Origin: Antennarius striatus
Taxonomy: Eukaryota > Chordata > Actinopteri > Lophiiformes > Antennariidae
DNA: 64,000 nt
Direction of reading: 5' to 3'
Assembly: GCF_040054535.1 (NCBI RefSeq)
Contig: NC_090780.1
Location: forward strand, 2,872,001-2,936,000
The position numbers were made by a program, and so were the translations under genes. The notes below the pieces were generated by a model. It saw only the letters and a program-made list of their open reading frames with translations, ran no database searches and had not been told where the DNA came from. This document shows, piece after piece, positions 42,152 through 56,124 of the stretch. How positions within the stretch are numbered: position 1 is the first letter of the stretch; every line of letters starts with the position of its first letter.

Positions 42152-44177
42152 TAGTGATGGCAGTTCGACACTGAAGCTTCGGTACACGTTTCAAACCCTA
42201 GAACTACAATTCAATAGAACCACCGCTTCGGAGCTTGCTTTGGGGCGGAAGATAGTCACGTGACAATGACGTCCAAAGCAGCAACTGCTTCGTTTCCCGA
42301 GGGAACCACCTGACTGGTTCGCGGTCCAAGGATGTCATTCATTGACACGCCTTCTAACTTGTGACAGTTTTGAATGTTAGCACCAAAACTCCTTTGTATA
42401 CGCTCTGGAAAATGCACCGTTTGTGGGTTTTTGTCGGAGAGTTGTTATTGCTGTTATTATTGCGTTGCGTTGCTTTTTTGGATCGTTGGATCATTATGGA
42501 GCAGTCAGGGAGACAGGTTGTTCTGAAATGTGGGAACACTTCATTCTGATCTCTGCTGGTAAGGTAGGTGTAATGTCACATCTGTAATGAAGGAAGTTAC
42601 ATGTCTAACAGTAACTAGCTATAGCTATGGTCTACCATCCGTGTATATTGATTAATGATAATAACTTATGCTGTTTATGTGACAACTTTATAGATTCAAA
42701 CTGTATTATTATTTAAAAATAATTTTCTGTCCAGGTCTGGTTGGTGTGTTCTGCTGAACTGAAGTATCATGGGGATACTTCCTCCATGATTAGACACTTC
42801 ACTGCCAAACATGGAGCTGCTGGAAATCAGGGGACCCCAAATCAAGGTTGGTTATATTATTATATTATTAGACACACTAACACAATGTGGTCTGGCTGTG
42901 TTTCATGAGTTGTAGGCCAGCTTAACTTAAGTGTAGTTTCACATTAATCTTCTGGTATTATTTTAATCATTTACTTTTTATTTCTGTCTATTTGTCCTAG
43001 TTGACCGGAAGCGAGAGCTGGATGAAGCTCTGGTAAATCTGGTGGTGAAAGACTCGCAGCCTTTTTCTATCGTGGATGACTGTGGCTTCAAGGAGTTTGT
43101 GGGATTGCTTGATCCCTCATATGTTCTTCCATCCAGGCAAGCTCTCAAGAGCATGGTGCTTCAGAAATATGAGGTAGAGAAGACCAAGGCCAAGGCTGTA
43201 ATGGTGAGGGTGGAGGCTGTGAGTCTCACTGCTGATATGTGGACATCTTTGGGAAACATGGAGGCCTGTCTTGCAGTGACCTGCCACTACATGGAGGACC
43301 CGATGAAGCTGGCAACAGTGCTCCTGGGAGTGGTGCCGTTCCCTAAAGCACATACTGCAGCTAACACCAGTGCAGCCACAACATCTCTGATGGAGGAATG
43401 GAGACTTGAGGGAAAAGTGAACTCATTTGTGACTGATTTTTTTCCAAAAAGTTAAAATGCTGATGCTTGTTGTCGTGTTTGTCTTTGAGATAGGAACCTT
43501 TGGGAAACGCTGGACCGAGATACGTCGGATTCAAGGAGGGCAAGGAATGCTACTGCATACGCAACTGTGGAGGTGCAGCGGTACTTTACCGAACCACCAC
43601 TGGCCAAGTCAGAAGACCCAGTGGATTAATGGAAGAACCACAAGAATGTTTACCCAAATTTGTTTAAACTGGCAAAAAAAATGTATGCACCCCGGCTTCA
43701 TCTGTTCCATGTGAACGAGTCTTCTCCAAATGTGGAGAAATTGTCACTAAGAAACAGACTTAATCCAAATACTGTGGAAAAAATAATGCATCTCAATAAA
43801 AATCTTTGACCACCCTCATCCCAAATTATCAGCCCTTCCATAGTTGCACAAGCACACCAAACCAATACCAGATTTTCCCTGCATTCGCTCCTCAACAACA
43901 CTCCACACATTTGTCAATTATTATAAGTGCATAGAATATAATATTTAGTCTAGGGTATATCAAAATTTAAAATGAAAGATACTTTAAGTCCAAGCAAAAA
44001 GGAGATGATTGTGCATGTGTGTAGTTGAAAGCTTCTTGTCAAACTAACTTGCAGTTCAGGGTTTGAACTTCGCCAGGAGAGGTCACTATAACTGAAGCTT
44101 CGAGTAATGAACCCATTTTTGAACCAGTTGGCTCAAATGATTCAGGGCTTCACAAAAGCTTCATTTGCCCATCACTA
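42152..44177 (+). mobile_element. hAT transposon, 2,026 bp, with 8-bp target duplications; broken ZBED-type transposase
   Basis: Perfect target duplication CTCCTTGA at 42144-42151 and 44178-44185. Termini TAGTGATGGCAG... and the reverse complement ending ...TTTGCCCATCACTA, both followed by GAAGCTT-type motifs. Inside, on the plus strand: the start of a BED zinc finger (EMWEHF near 42,524; then a Cys and RHFTAKH spacing at 42,740-42,830), a transposase N-terminal and catalytic-core start (43,003-43,455, with LTADMWTS), then after a gap the C-terminal dimerisation domain (EVQRYFTEPPLAKSEDP to NTVEKIMHLNKNL, 43,560-43,808) with frame breaks. Most of the catalytic core is deleted, so it cannot be autonomous. 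Confidence 0.88.
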
Positions 44178-44689
44178 CTCCTTGATGATGTTCGTCTGAT
44201 CAGTGTTGCCGAGCTTTGTCCAAAGGCTTTGATACGCTGACATCAAAGACACTGCTTCCATATCTTGACATTTCTGTGTCTTACCTTTACTTAACAAGTG
44301 ACACAGCAGTGCGTGGCTTCCCTTTGATGTACTTTAATGTAATTTGCCTTATTAGTTTCAGTCCTTGTTCTAATTTTACAATTTTACAAACCCCTGCTTT
44401 GCTAAGAGGACAATTTTTATTTTGGTAGGTTTCCAGTTCAACAAAAAAACTGCATGGGGTCACCCATCCTGTCACCACTACCCTGGCTCATGTCAGTTCA
44501 ATATTCTTCCACTAGATGTCTCTATGCTGGGACAGGAAGTGGCACTCTAGGCTTTTGAATTTAAATTTGACATTTAAAAAAAAAAAAAAAGTACATTCAT
44601 GGGGTAGTAGCAATTCACATCGGCCAAATTTGACCCCGTGGGTTCTCTAGGGTTAACATCATCATCTGACTGAATTCTTAAAATGATGA

Positions 44690-44763
44690 ACACATTTCCA
44701 AGACAGCTGGGATAGGCTCCTGCTCCCCACGACCCGCCACAGTGGACAAGCAGTAGAAGATGA
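44690..44763 (+). repeat. L2-like LINE tail fragment
   Basis: CAGCTGGGATAGGCTCCTGC followed by a GGACAAGCAGTAGAAGATGA-type end, a very common fish LINE/SINE 3' sequence that here runs into the TGAA repeat. Confidence 0.6.
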
Positions 44764-44865
44764 TTGAATGAATGAATGAATGAATGAATGCATGCATGAA
44801 TGAATGAATGAATGAATGAATGAATGAATGAATGAATGAATGAATGAATGAATGAATGAATGAAT
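44764..44865. repeat. (TGAA)n microsatellite
   Basis: About 25 TGAA units with one TGCA-type interruption, 40 bp before the first visible dnajb13-like exon. Confidence 0.97.
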
Positions 44866-44904
44866 ATGTATGTGTCTTTGGCCAATCTGTGTTCTTTGTG
44901 ACAG

Positions 44905-46607
44905 CTCATGATGAACTTGGCGAGGAGGATCTCAAAGGCGGTGTCCCACCTGAGTATGGCAGAAGCGGGGCTTGGTCGTACCAGGGGAACCCATTCAAAC
45001 AGATTTTTTGGAGGGGAGGTGAAGACCCAAGGCACTCGCATAGAGAAAGACCTTCACCTGTCCTTAGATGATCTTTTCCATGGATGTACCAGAAGGATTA
45101 AAATATCTCGTAGGGTAAGAGCTCGTCTCCATGAGAGGCTTTGAGTGAATTTGTACACCCATTTTAGACAGAACTGTTCATCAACACTCAACCAACACAC
45201 GTAATGAATTACTGTCATCTGTTTTTGCCTTTTCAAAAAGGTTATGAATGAAGACGGACGTACATCGAGCATCAAAGACAAGATTCTAACTATAAATGTG
45301 AAACCTGGGTGGAAAGAAGGCACAAAAATCACCTTCCCCAAAGAGGGAGATCAGGTAGATGCCCCAGTTAACACATTATCAACTACGATGACACATTTAC
45401 ATCTAAGTACTGATGTGAGAAGATGTTAAATTGATCAGAGTATCTTTAAACGTATGGCATTTTTCAGTGTTAGTTAAAAACTATGGCCTTAACTTGGTAT
45501 AAACCTGAAAATTGTATTTCAGTGTTAATATCGAAGAGAGGATTTGACCTATTGCTGCCATATTTCCATAGAACAGTTGCTGCCAAAGAAAGGATGCTCA
45601 CATAATAACTGAAAACATGTGATTTGTAATTATTTGCTGGTTTGGCTCCGCTTAGCTAGCTCAATTTTTTTTATTGCCTGTCATTTTATATTACATTTAT
45701 AAACTCAATTTCTTCAAAGTATCTCCTATAATATTAATTATTAATATCCTAATATTTTTAATAATTTATTTTTAAAGGTAAGTCTTCCAATGGAACTACC
45801 ACTAATCACCAGTAGGTGGTGTCAGCAAGTTGTTTCTATAATCTGTTTTTGCTTTTGTAACTTACGTGCAATACTTGAATTATTAATTAATTATCCCCGA
45901 TAACGACTTATATCTTCAGGGACCAAACAACATCCCTGGAGATATCGTGTTTGTAGTACAGCAGAAGAGCCATCCTCTGTTCGTTAGGCAAGTCAATGAC
46001 CTGATCTATAAGACCCAGATCTCTCTGGACATGGTGAGTCATGTAAATAAGAGTCATAATAATTAGCTCTGACTCTTAAAAATGTAATCTGGGTAGAATT
46101 AACATTCTTTTCTTACAGGCTTTGACGGGGTTCTCTGTGGATGTGAAGACACTAGATGGCAAGAAGCTCAATGTTCCCATCAATGACATTGTGCAGTAAG
46201 TACTTACCTATAGTGGCCTCAATATGAAAATATAAATTTGTGAACACTGTAATTTATATTTCTCTTAATTTAACATAAAAATGTTATCCTCCAAAAGCTG
46301 AATGAACTATTTATCAGTGAGATTAAAGTTAGAATTTTATCAGCACTTAAACCAGCTTCAGTTAAAGAAACAATCTTACCACAGGGATGTGTTTCAGCTT
46401 TTATCTGCATCATTTATCATTTTCTTTGTTTTTTTGTCATAAAACATCAGTCCTGCGTACAAAAAGATAGTAACCGGAGAGGGAATGCCGCTGTCTCAAG
46501 ACTGTTCCCAGAGAGGAGATCTCATCATTACCTTTGACATCCAGTTCCCTGAGAATCTGTCTGCTGTAAGGAAGCAGCTGATGCAAGACGCTCATGCTTT
46601 TACGTAA
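44905..46607 (+). pseudogene. dnajb13: dnajb13-like gene lacking the J domain and frameshifted
   Basis: Visible exons: 44905-45114, 45241-45354, 45920-46033, 46119-46195 and 46451-46607 (stop at 46605). The last four are intact and in phase and encode the two HSP40 C-terminal client-binding domains: [63 protein letters not shown]. They match DNAJB13, a radial-spoke cochaperone of motile cilia and sperm. The first visible exon starts [18 protein letters not shown], the segment after the J domain, then changes frame near 44,997 and lacks about 30 residues before [16 protein letters not shown]. No exon coding for the J domain (HPD loop) was seen upstream; that space holds LINE tail, TGAA repeat and transposons. 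A pseudogene or decaying duplicate is most likely; an assembly error remains possible. Confidence 0.8.
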
Positions 46608-47344
46608 AGATTTTAATGCATCTGCTATAAAGAAGTTACATTTCTGTCACCCAACAACACCATGAAGACAATTTGTGAACTTTGGGTTGAAATATATACC
46701 AGTATTTTACTTGGTAATACGCATATGTACTCTGTCGATCTCTGCCAACTTCAAATATTAATAATAATAAACATTCCTGTAAGAAAAATAAAGTAAATGA
46801 TTTTGTGATTGATATTTTGACACAGCTTTGGTCCAGCAATAAATCACCATGACAGTAATAATTGATTTATAGACAATTGATTTAAATTCATAAATTAAAA
46901 TTCCTGGAGAAAGCCCTCCATAATTTGATAGGTTGTAGCATGACCCTTGACCCTCCCTCCAAAAAGTTTTATGGAATTCATTTGGAACTACAGTAATAGG
47001 TGAAATATGTCCACAAATCCTCTGTGGCAGCAATAACTATCACTGTCCTACAACTTAATAATAATTCTGATCACAATAAGAATTACTTAATCTGACGTAA
47101 TTTCTAATTTTAATATTTGATGAACTGTATTTATTATTATATCTTACTCTGACCTTTATAACTCATAGCACTTTAGCACTTCAATTTGTTTTTCTCAGAG
47201 GCAGAAATAATATAATTTATACATTTTTAAAAACCGTCAACAGTCCAAATGCAAAACATCAAACAGATAAACTGATTTCAAACACTTATTTATTATGAGT
47301 TTGATAGTGAATGGTTTGATCTGGGTATTAATGGCAGATTGAGT
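46608..47344. other. AT-rich spacer between dnajb13-like locus and elastase copy B
   Basis: AATAAA-type hexamers near 46,766 and 46,787 could serve the dnajb13-like transcript; TTTATT at 47,289-47,294 is a minus-strand polyadenylation signal for elastase copy B. Nothing else was seen. Confidence 0.45.
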
Positions 47345-50220
47345 TCAACTGCTCGTCACCTGAAAGAAGAAAATGTCATATATTTAGAATATCACACAAC
47401 TGCACATTCATTCAGTTATGATTATTTGGTTTAGTGAGTTACACATTTATTTTTTTTTTCAAATAAACTTTTTCATTCACTGACCGAGTTTATCCAGGTG
47501 ATGTAGGCAGAGACGCGGGTGAAGACAGTCGGCTTCTGGGGAGTGTTACATCCCATACCAGACACGAAGCTGGCTATCCCATGGACGTACCAACGGTTGT
47601 TAACTTTGCAGCTCAGAGGACCACCAAAGTCCCCCTACATGGAGAAATCACACACAGAGATAACGCTACAAAGGGCTTTGTTGTTGTGTGTGGGCTTTTT
47701 TAAATTAATAGCCTTTCATTACGGGTGATTTGCTTATCTTTTGTAGCCTCACCAAGAGTGATGGAGATGAATGTGTGCAGTAAAATGTAATAATTGCATA
47801 TTCTTCTTTCATCGGTTTTAACTTTGTAAAATTTTCAAACAGTTTCTTTCAGTGGGAATTCACCACTATAGATGTTTTTTTTTACTTAATGCCATGGAAA
47901 CAATGAAAATTAGAGCCATAAGCATTATTGTGAATAATATGAATATGTATCATGTTTTTGTTTGTTTGGGGGGGGTGGGGGGGGTTCCCCACATTTGTTT
48001 AAAAAACCACTTAAATTTTGGAGAAATTCCACAGATATTTTTCACTTTGTCACTCAGTTTTGTGGTCGTGCAGCGCACTCACATTGCACCCTGACTGAGA
48101 TCCACCTCCAGCACAGATCATGGTGGTCTTGATGGTGCTGCCCCACCATCCAGCACTGGTGCACGTCTTGTGGTCAACAATGGGGAGGTAGGCTTGAATC
48201 ATTCTGTTGGCAATGCTTCCACCAGCTGGAGGCACACAGAAGAGAGATTAACAAAGAGAAGACAGCATACCTTATAGTCAGAAATGTGAGTTTAAGGAGT
48301 CCTTTAACTCACTGGACGTCTGTCCATATCCAGTGATGTAACAAGGGTGGTTATGAGGAAGGATCTCGCCAAAAGGAGGAAGGGCGATCACATTCACGTA
48401 GGATGTCAATGAGACATCAGACGATAGCTTCAACAGGGCAATGTCATTACTAGTGGTAAAAGAATAGACCTGAAAATTATTATTCTTTCACTGAATGACC
48501 GCATAAACCTAAAGATATGGTTTAACTTAAAGGCTGTTTAACCAAAATGTTTGCAGTCATTAAACATTTGAACCATCTACTGATGACCCACCCAGAGGAG
48601 ATGCTGTTACTGTTCCATTCAGGATGGACATAAATATTGGCGATACTCCTGTATTGCTCTACTCCATGGCTGCTGTGTAGAATGAGATCACCGAGGACCA
48701 CACGGATAGACCTGGGACTGTTTCACAGCGGATGACTTTATTTGTTATAGTAATACATAATAATACATACGAATAAAAGGAGAAAAAAAAATTGAATACG
48801 AATTTGTGAGGATGATGTGTGATGAAACAAAACCCAAGACAAAGACACCATGATGTATAACTGAGGAGAACCAATAGGATAATATGATAACAGCAATCAC
48901 ATCTGATACCTGTCCAAACACTGAGCAGCAGTTAAGACCCATCTTCTCCAGATCAGTGTTCCCCCACAGAAATGGTGATAGTTGCCATTAGATAAGTACT
49001 GAAGAGAGACCTGAAGTAGGAATCAGAAAAATAACGTCACAGAAAAAGGATTTTTTTTAAAAAGTCTTAGAAACATATTACAGAGAGGAAAATGAAAGTT
49101 GTTAAATGAAGTATAAGACAAAGCTCCCTATAGGTGAGTGAATTTGCCAATCTAGAAAAAAAAGTTTACAAAATTTTACAAAGAACAGAATGATCAACAG
49201 GAAGTGAGGTCACATTGCATGGAAACTTAGTGATCATCCTTCTCACATGATTTATCACCTCACTAGAAAGTTTCATAATAATTTTATGGCCTCAGGTTTT
49301 TTCATGACTTCTTCATCATTACATCATGTTCATTTTCCAGTCTGATAAAGCAGGCACCAGCTGCAAACCTCACACCCTGTGAGCTGTCATTGGCTGGGGG
49401 CTTCACACCCACCGCTCAAAGGTTGATGCCCAGATATGTTCCTCAACATAAACATAAAAATAAAAATAATACAGACAGATGGAAGAACGTCTGCACCAAC
49501 AGACTCTGCACACTTCTATAGATTACATGTGCCTACTCATATTGTTTTAGAGAAATCCTAAACTTTATTCTTTAAAGTGATATTCCTTGAAAGATTCTTT
49601 GACTCTCTCTTTTGAGTTGTGTTGAAAAGATCGTCTCCACTCATCAGAATACTTAAAATGAGACCACAGCCAGCAATGGTTCTGGTATTTATTTTGCTGT
49701 GAATGAAGTGTGAAATCATTAATATAGCAATTTATTCACAACTTCCATTTGTGGGAATGTAGCTTCATAATTCATGAACGGACATCAGAGTGATATCCGT
49801 CTTCTTTTTTGTATCAGCAAGTAAACAAATAAGTTTAACTTCACCAAATGTCAAACTGTTAATTTCAGAATCATTGACTTACATTGTTTTTCTTGATACA
49901 AGAAAGACTTGTCAGAAAAAGTACAAAGATAAATTGCATGAAGAAGCGTGTTTGACGATGATAAATGTACCTGCCAAGGCCAAAAACTGGAATGAGACAC
50001 ATAATCACCTCCGACAACTCTTCCTGCAGCATTTCTCTGCACGTTACTGGATGTGAGCTCCAGCTCAGCCAGCGCTGAGGCACATAGGAGGGGGGTTAGA
50101 ACACGGTTCCTCCTGCTACATATTCTTGGTTGCTCGGTAAAAGCAAAACATTTTTTTTAGTAGCGATTATTTTATCTTACCTGTGACCGTGAGTGTGGTG
50201 AAAAGCAGAAACACGAGCAT
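47345..50220 (-). CDS. elastase 1-like, catalytically dead (copy B), candidate pseudoprotease
   Basis: Eight exons, 50220-50181, 50074-49971, 49010-48910, 48711-48592, 48449-48313, 48225-48083, 47634-47485 and 47359-47345, join to 269 residues without a stop or frameshift; every border is GT/AG and all phases equal those of copies A and C. A signal peptide ([12 protein letters not shown]), activation site AGR/VVGG and eight cysteines are kept. Of the triad, Asp124 (NDIALL) remains, but His becomes Gln78 (TAAQC, codon 48921-48923) and Ser becomes Phe218 (GDFGGP, codon 47626-47628). Other unusual changes are TGYG for TGWG and WRRW before the lost His. Without His and Ser it cannot hydrolyse peptides by the S1 mechanism. 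It has its own TATA box, CACCTG box and polyadenylation signal. It may be a secreted, folded non-enzyme (decoy, inhibitor, binding partner) or a gene early in decay. Confidence 0.9.
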
Positions 50221-50260
50221 GTCTGAAATTTCTTGTCATTTCTGAAAGCTCGTTTCATTC

Positions 50261-50267
50261 TTTTATA
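50261..50267 (-). promoter_or_regulatory. TATA box of elastase copy B
   Basis: TATAAAA on the minus strand, 41 bp upstream of the ATG at 50220, placed as in the other two copies. Confidence 0.7.
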
Positions 50268-50325
50268 CTCTTAGCTGACCTTCATTATAAGAACCCGCCG
50301 GCGAACTTGGCAGCAGTCAGAGAGG

Positions 50326-50331
50326 CACCTG
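50326..50331. promoter_or_regulatory. CACCTG E-box upstream of elastase copy B (PTF1-type)
   Basis: GGCACCTGTGGTTCTTCTCA: an E-box followed by a pyrimidine-rich stretch, close to the layout of the known ELA1 PTF1 element. It lies about 60 bp from the TATA box. Confidence 0.5.
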
Positions 50332-50707
50332 TGGTTCTTCTCAGACGCTATCACAGCTTATAATGTTTTACAACACTTTGTTCAACATCACCATGCATTT
50401 ACTGTATATAATATAATCGCATCACATTGTAGTATTAGTCTTGTTGAACATGGGTTTTATTTAATTTATACATTGGCACAGAATGTGTTATATCTTGTTG
50501 TTTATGAATATCTGATGCATGGTAGGAGGACTTGCAAAGGAAATGTGACCTTCAGATGGGAATGTATAAGTGGGAAATTAGTCATCACTCCAAGTTGAAT
50601 CAGATTTTTATTTATTTTTCAGTGAGAGCAGACAGGTTGGCTCGAATAGCTGATGAAAAAGTGGTTTCACACATTCTACGCTTGTGCGCTTCAACACAGT
50701 TTTCTGT

Positions 50708-53181
<2,474 letters not shown>

Positions 53182-53232
53182 GTTCTTCTGTTCTTTAGAA
53201 TGTTTCTGCAAAGGACAAATGTTTGCTTCCTT

Positions 53233-53240
53233 CTTTTATA
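53233..53240 (-). promoter_or_regulatory. TATA box of elastase copy C
   Basis: TATAAAAG on the minus strand about 52 bp upstream of the ATG at 53181. Confidence 0.7.
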
Positions 53241-53309
53241 GCTCAAGTCAGGCTTTACCAGTGTGGAAAAGAGTGGCTGGTGTTTCCCCTGAGACAACAA
53301 CCCGGCCTG

Positions 53310-53315
53310 CACCTG
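53310..53315. promoter_or_regulatory. CACCTG E-box upstream of elastase copy C (PTF1-type)
   Basis: TGCACCTGTGTTCTGTCTCA, an E-box plus pyrimidine stretch as at copy B, about 70 bp from the TATA box. Confidence 0.5.
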
Positions 53316-53734
53316 TGTTCTGTCTCACACGGCGTTATCAGTCAGTGACCACACACCTCCTGCTTCGACCAGCAAAAAAGAGTCCACAAAGGAGACTGAC
53401 ATGTACAATGACAACTGTATCACTGGATGACATGAGTCACGGGGATTCAAAGGGCTTCGAAGGATATTTCTGTATTTATTTTGTTTGCTTAAGTCCATCA
53501 CAGATATTTTAGCACAGAATTTCTGTTGGACTCAGAAAAGAAAATTCTGCTTCAGGGATTTGGAGTGAGGAAGAAAAGTTAAACAATGACTTAAGGGTGT
53601 ACGAACCTTCTGCTACAAAAACAAACAACACAATTCTATCTCTGAGCATATGGATTGTTGCTTTTATATGTTATCACAAAGAGATTTCAGTCTTTTTTAT
53701 GTACGTATGGAACCTGGAATAACTTGAATTGCCT

Positions 53735-53900
53735 GTAATGCACTGTGGTGCCTTGCTGAAGGGCACCTTGGCAGTGGTCAGGAGGTGAGCTGACGCCTCC
53801 CACGCTCACACTCCAGATGTTTTTTCCCACTCGGGTCTTGAACCGACGACCTTTCGTCCCCCAGTCCTAGACTTACGGGACTGAGCTGCTGCCGCCCCAA
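53735..53900 (-). mobile_element. tRNA-derived SINE, head and body, tail lost
   Basis: Minus strand: GGGGCGGCAGCAGCTCAGTC (A box), GGTTCAAGACCCGAGTGGG (B box), then GGAGGCGTCAGCTCACCTCC and AGGTGCCCTTCAGCAAGGCA, the same body as the SINE at 41,789. The LINE-like tail is absent. Confidence 0.7.
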
Positions 53901-56084
53901 AATGTGATGTTATTAACATTCAAATGTTGGTGAAATAAATAAAGTCTTGTTTTTTTTACTGACTGAATATCGATCAAATGACTCTTATTTCAAGGTTAAA
54001 TTTATCAAAAATACAAATTTTGCGCAGCCGTTCCTTAAACAGATACCCTTTTCAAGTTGTTTTATGTAACATGTCTCTTAATGTCTTTTCAGTATTTTTC
54101 ATTGGACTTGAATGAATATAAATCAGTCCTTTATTTGACATAGAAGTCAAATTCTGAGTATTTTTACCCTACAGGAGAAACACTAGATGGTGCTGAAGAA
54201 TAACGAATGCCTTAAATCTGTACTTGGTCACTTAGAGTCATCTGTAAAAGACACACAGACACTGTGTGGTTGTGGGATTTTCTGTTGAGGCGTCTGAATC
54301 TTGACACACATACATCTTAAATCCAGATACTTGATGCTCCAAGACATTTGAGGACAAAGTCAAACAGTTCCTTTCCCTGCTGGAAACTTTGATATCTGGT
54401 GTGAGAACTGAGTTGAAGAGGATTTCTCTCCTCATGTTTTGCTCTGACCTCTTTGACATTGAACAGTTGCCATGGATGGATTACTTCGATTATTTATGCG
54501 CAGCCAATCTCTAAGTCAAAGATATATGTACGAATACGGTTTTTAAAGCCGTTTACTTGTTCTAAACTGGATTCGGTGATATTTCCATGAATAGATTTTT
54601 GGACAAAAGGGAATGCCTCCGATGAGTCTGTCCTTAATAACACAGTCCTTAATGAGACAGAAAGTCATTTAAACTATGTGGATTTGGGATTATTGTCTAA
54701 TCAGGCTATTAGACAGATAGCTGCGCTGACTGGTAATTGAGCTCGGCCGTGACACAGAGGGAAAAGGTCCTAATACCGCATGACTACAGGATCAACAGAG
54801 GTTCCGGGTGCTTTTTTTTTTTTCCAAAGCATGTTCGTACCCCCCCCACCCCACCTACCCCCACCCCATCACCCCAACCCTTTCTTGCAGAGGCATAAAT
54901 CAGAGGACAAGATCAAAGACAGGAAGTGCTGGGATGTGCTAATTAAAGATGTTTGCACTTGATACAGCTTCCCCTCATTAATGAATAGTCGATTTGGTTC
55001 CCATAAAAATGTCTCTCACACACAGGAAAGGAAATTATGGTCCCCCCCCCCCCAAAAAAAAAAAAAAAATTAATGGAATGCACTGATTGGGTCTTATGAC
55101 AGAGAGTCGAGGAGGTTTATCACAGAGTAACCAATGATTACGTCAATGTGACTCTGCTTGAGAAGCTCAGACAGACGCCAAAGTACAGCTAAAAGATTTA
55201 AATGGCCTTCCAGATTAGAAACGATAATTGCTGTTAGTGTACAGACATTGCAGCAAAATTCTGTTTTTCAAGCTGTGTGGCGCTCCTACCATCAGTCGCG
55301 TGGCTTTAAAGATGTATTAATGGAATGTTCTAGATATTTATCTACATGTGTTCTACACCAGAGCCTCTCCTGATAGCACAGAGAGTTTTTTTCTGATTTT
55401 TGTTTTTCCCTTTTGGGGAGGTTGGAGGTCCAGTGGCTCAGCTTTCATAGCTTTGTCAGTTTAGGTTACTCACTTTTTTGGTGGAATAGAGAGGATGTTC
55501 TGCATCCTATCCCCCCCTTCATGCTTTTGTTTATTCTGAATAGGTCTCTTCTTCCTCCTGCTGCTGACTCTTGCAGTGTTGATGATCTCTTTAGTTGCTT
55601 TCTTTGACACCAACATGTTAGAAAACGAAACGCATCCTGCAGCTTAAATTTTAAATAAAGACCCTGTTTATTTAAAACACCCTCTTGGCCTTGATGAATA
55701 TTTTCACTGTTGACCAAACAAAACACCACAAGGCCAGAGTTGTACTCATTTCCCTGGAGTCTTATTTCAATTGTTGTGTAATGAAAGAAAATGTTTAAAA
55801 AAATGTAAAAAGAAAGTGGAAGATCCACCACTTTATCTGGACCCACACTCAAACTCAACAGGGTTGTGGCTCATCCACCCTTCCTCCAGCTTTAATGGAA
55901 ATTCCTAGAGTAGTTTTTTATTCGTTCTGCAAAAGAACTAGCCAAACAACATAAACACACACAAAAAAAACTGCACAGAGGTCAATATGCATCTGATTCC
56001 ACATCCACAAGCAGAAACCTCTCCATTTACCTACCTGCGTAAAACACTTATTCCACATGCATGTGTTGCTATGGCATTAAACTG

Positions 56085-56088
<4 letters not shown>

Positions 56089-56122
<34 letters not shown>
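56089..56122. repeat. (CA)n microsatellite
   Basis: About 17 CA units. Confidence 0.95.

Positions 56123-56124
<2 letters not shown>

Noticed and set aside
43042-43455. A host ZBED-type gene at 43 kb
   Set aside because: The frame lies between matching terminal repeats and 8-bp target duplications and lacks the catalytic core, so it belongs to a transposon.
47345-50220. Copy B as a simple pseudogene
   Set aside because: No stop, frameshift or splice defect was found in eight exons and the promoter and polyadenylation signals are present, so I treat it as a candidate functional non-enzyme; decay is not excluded.
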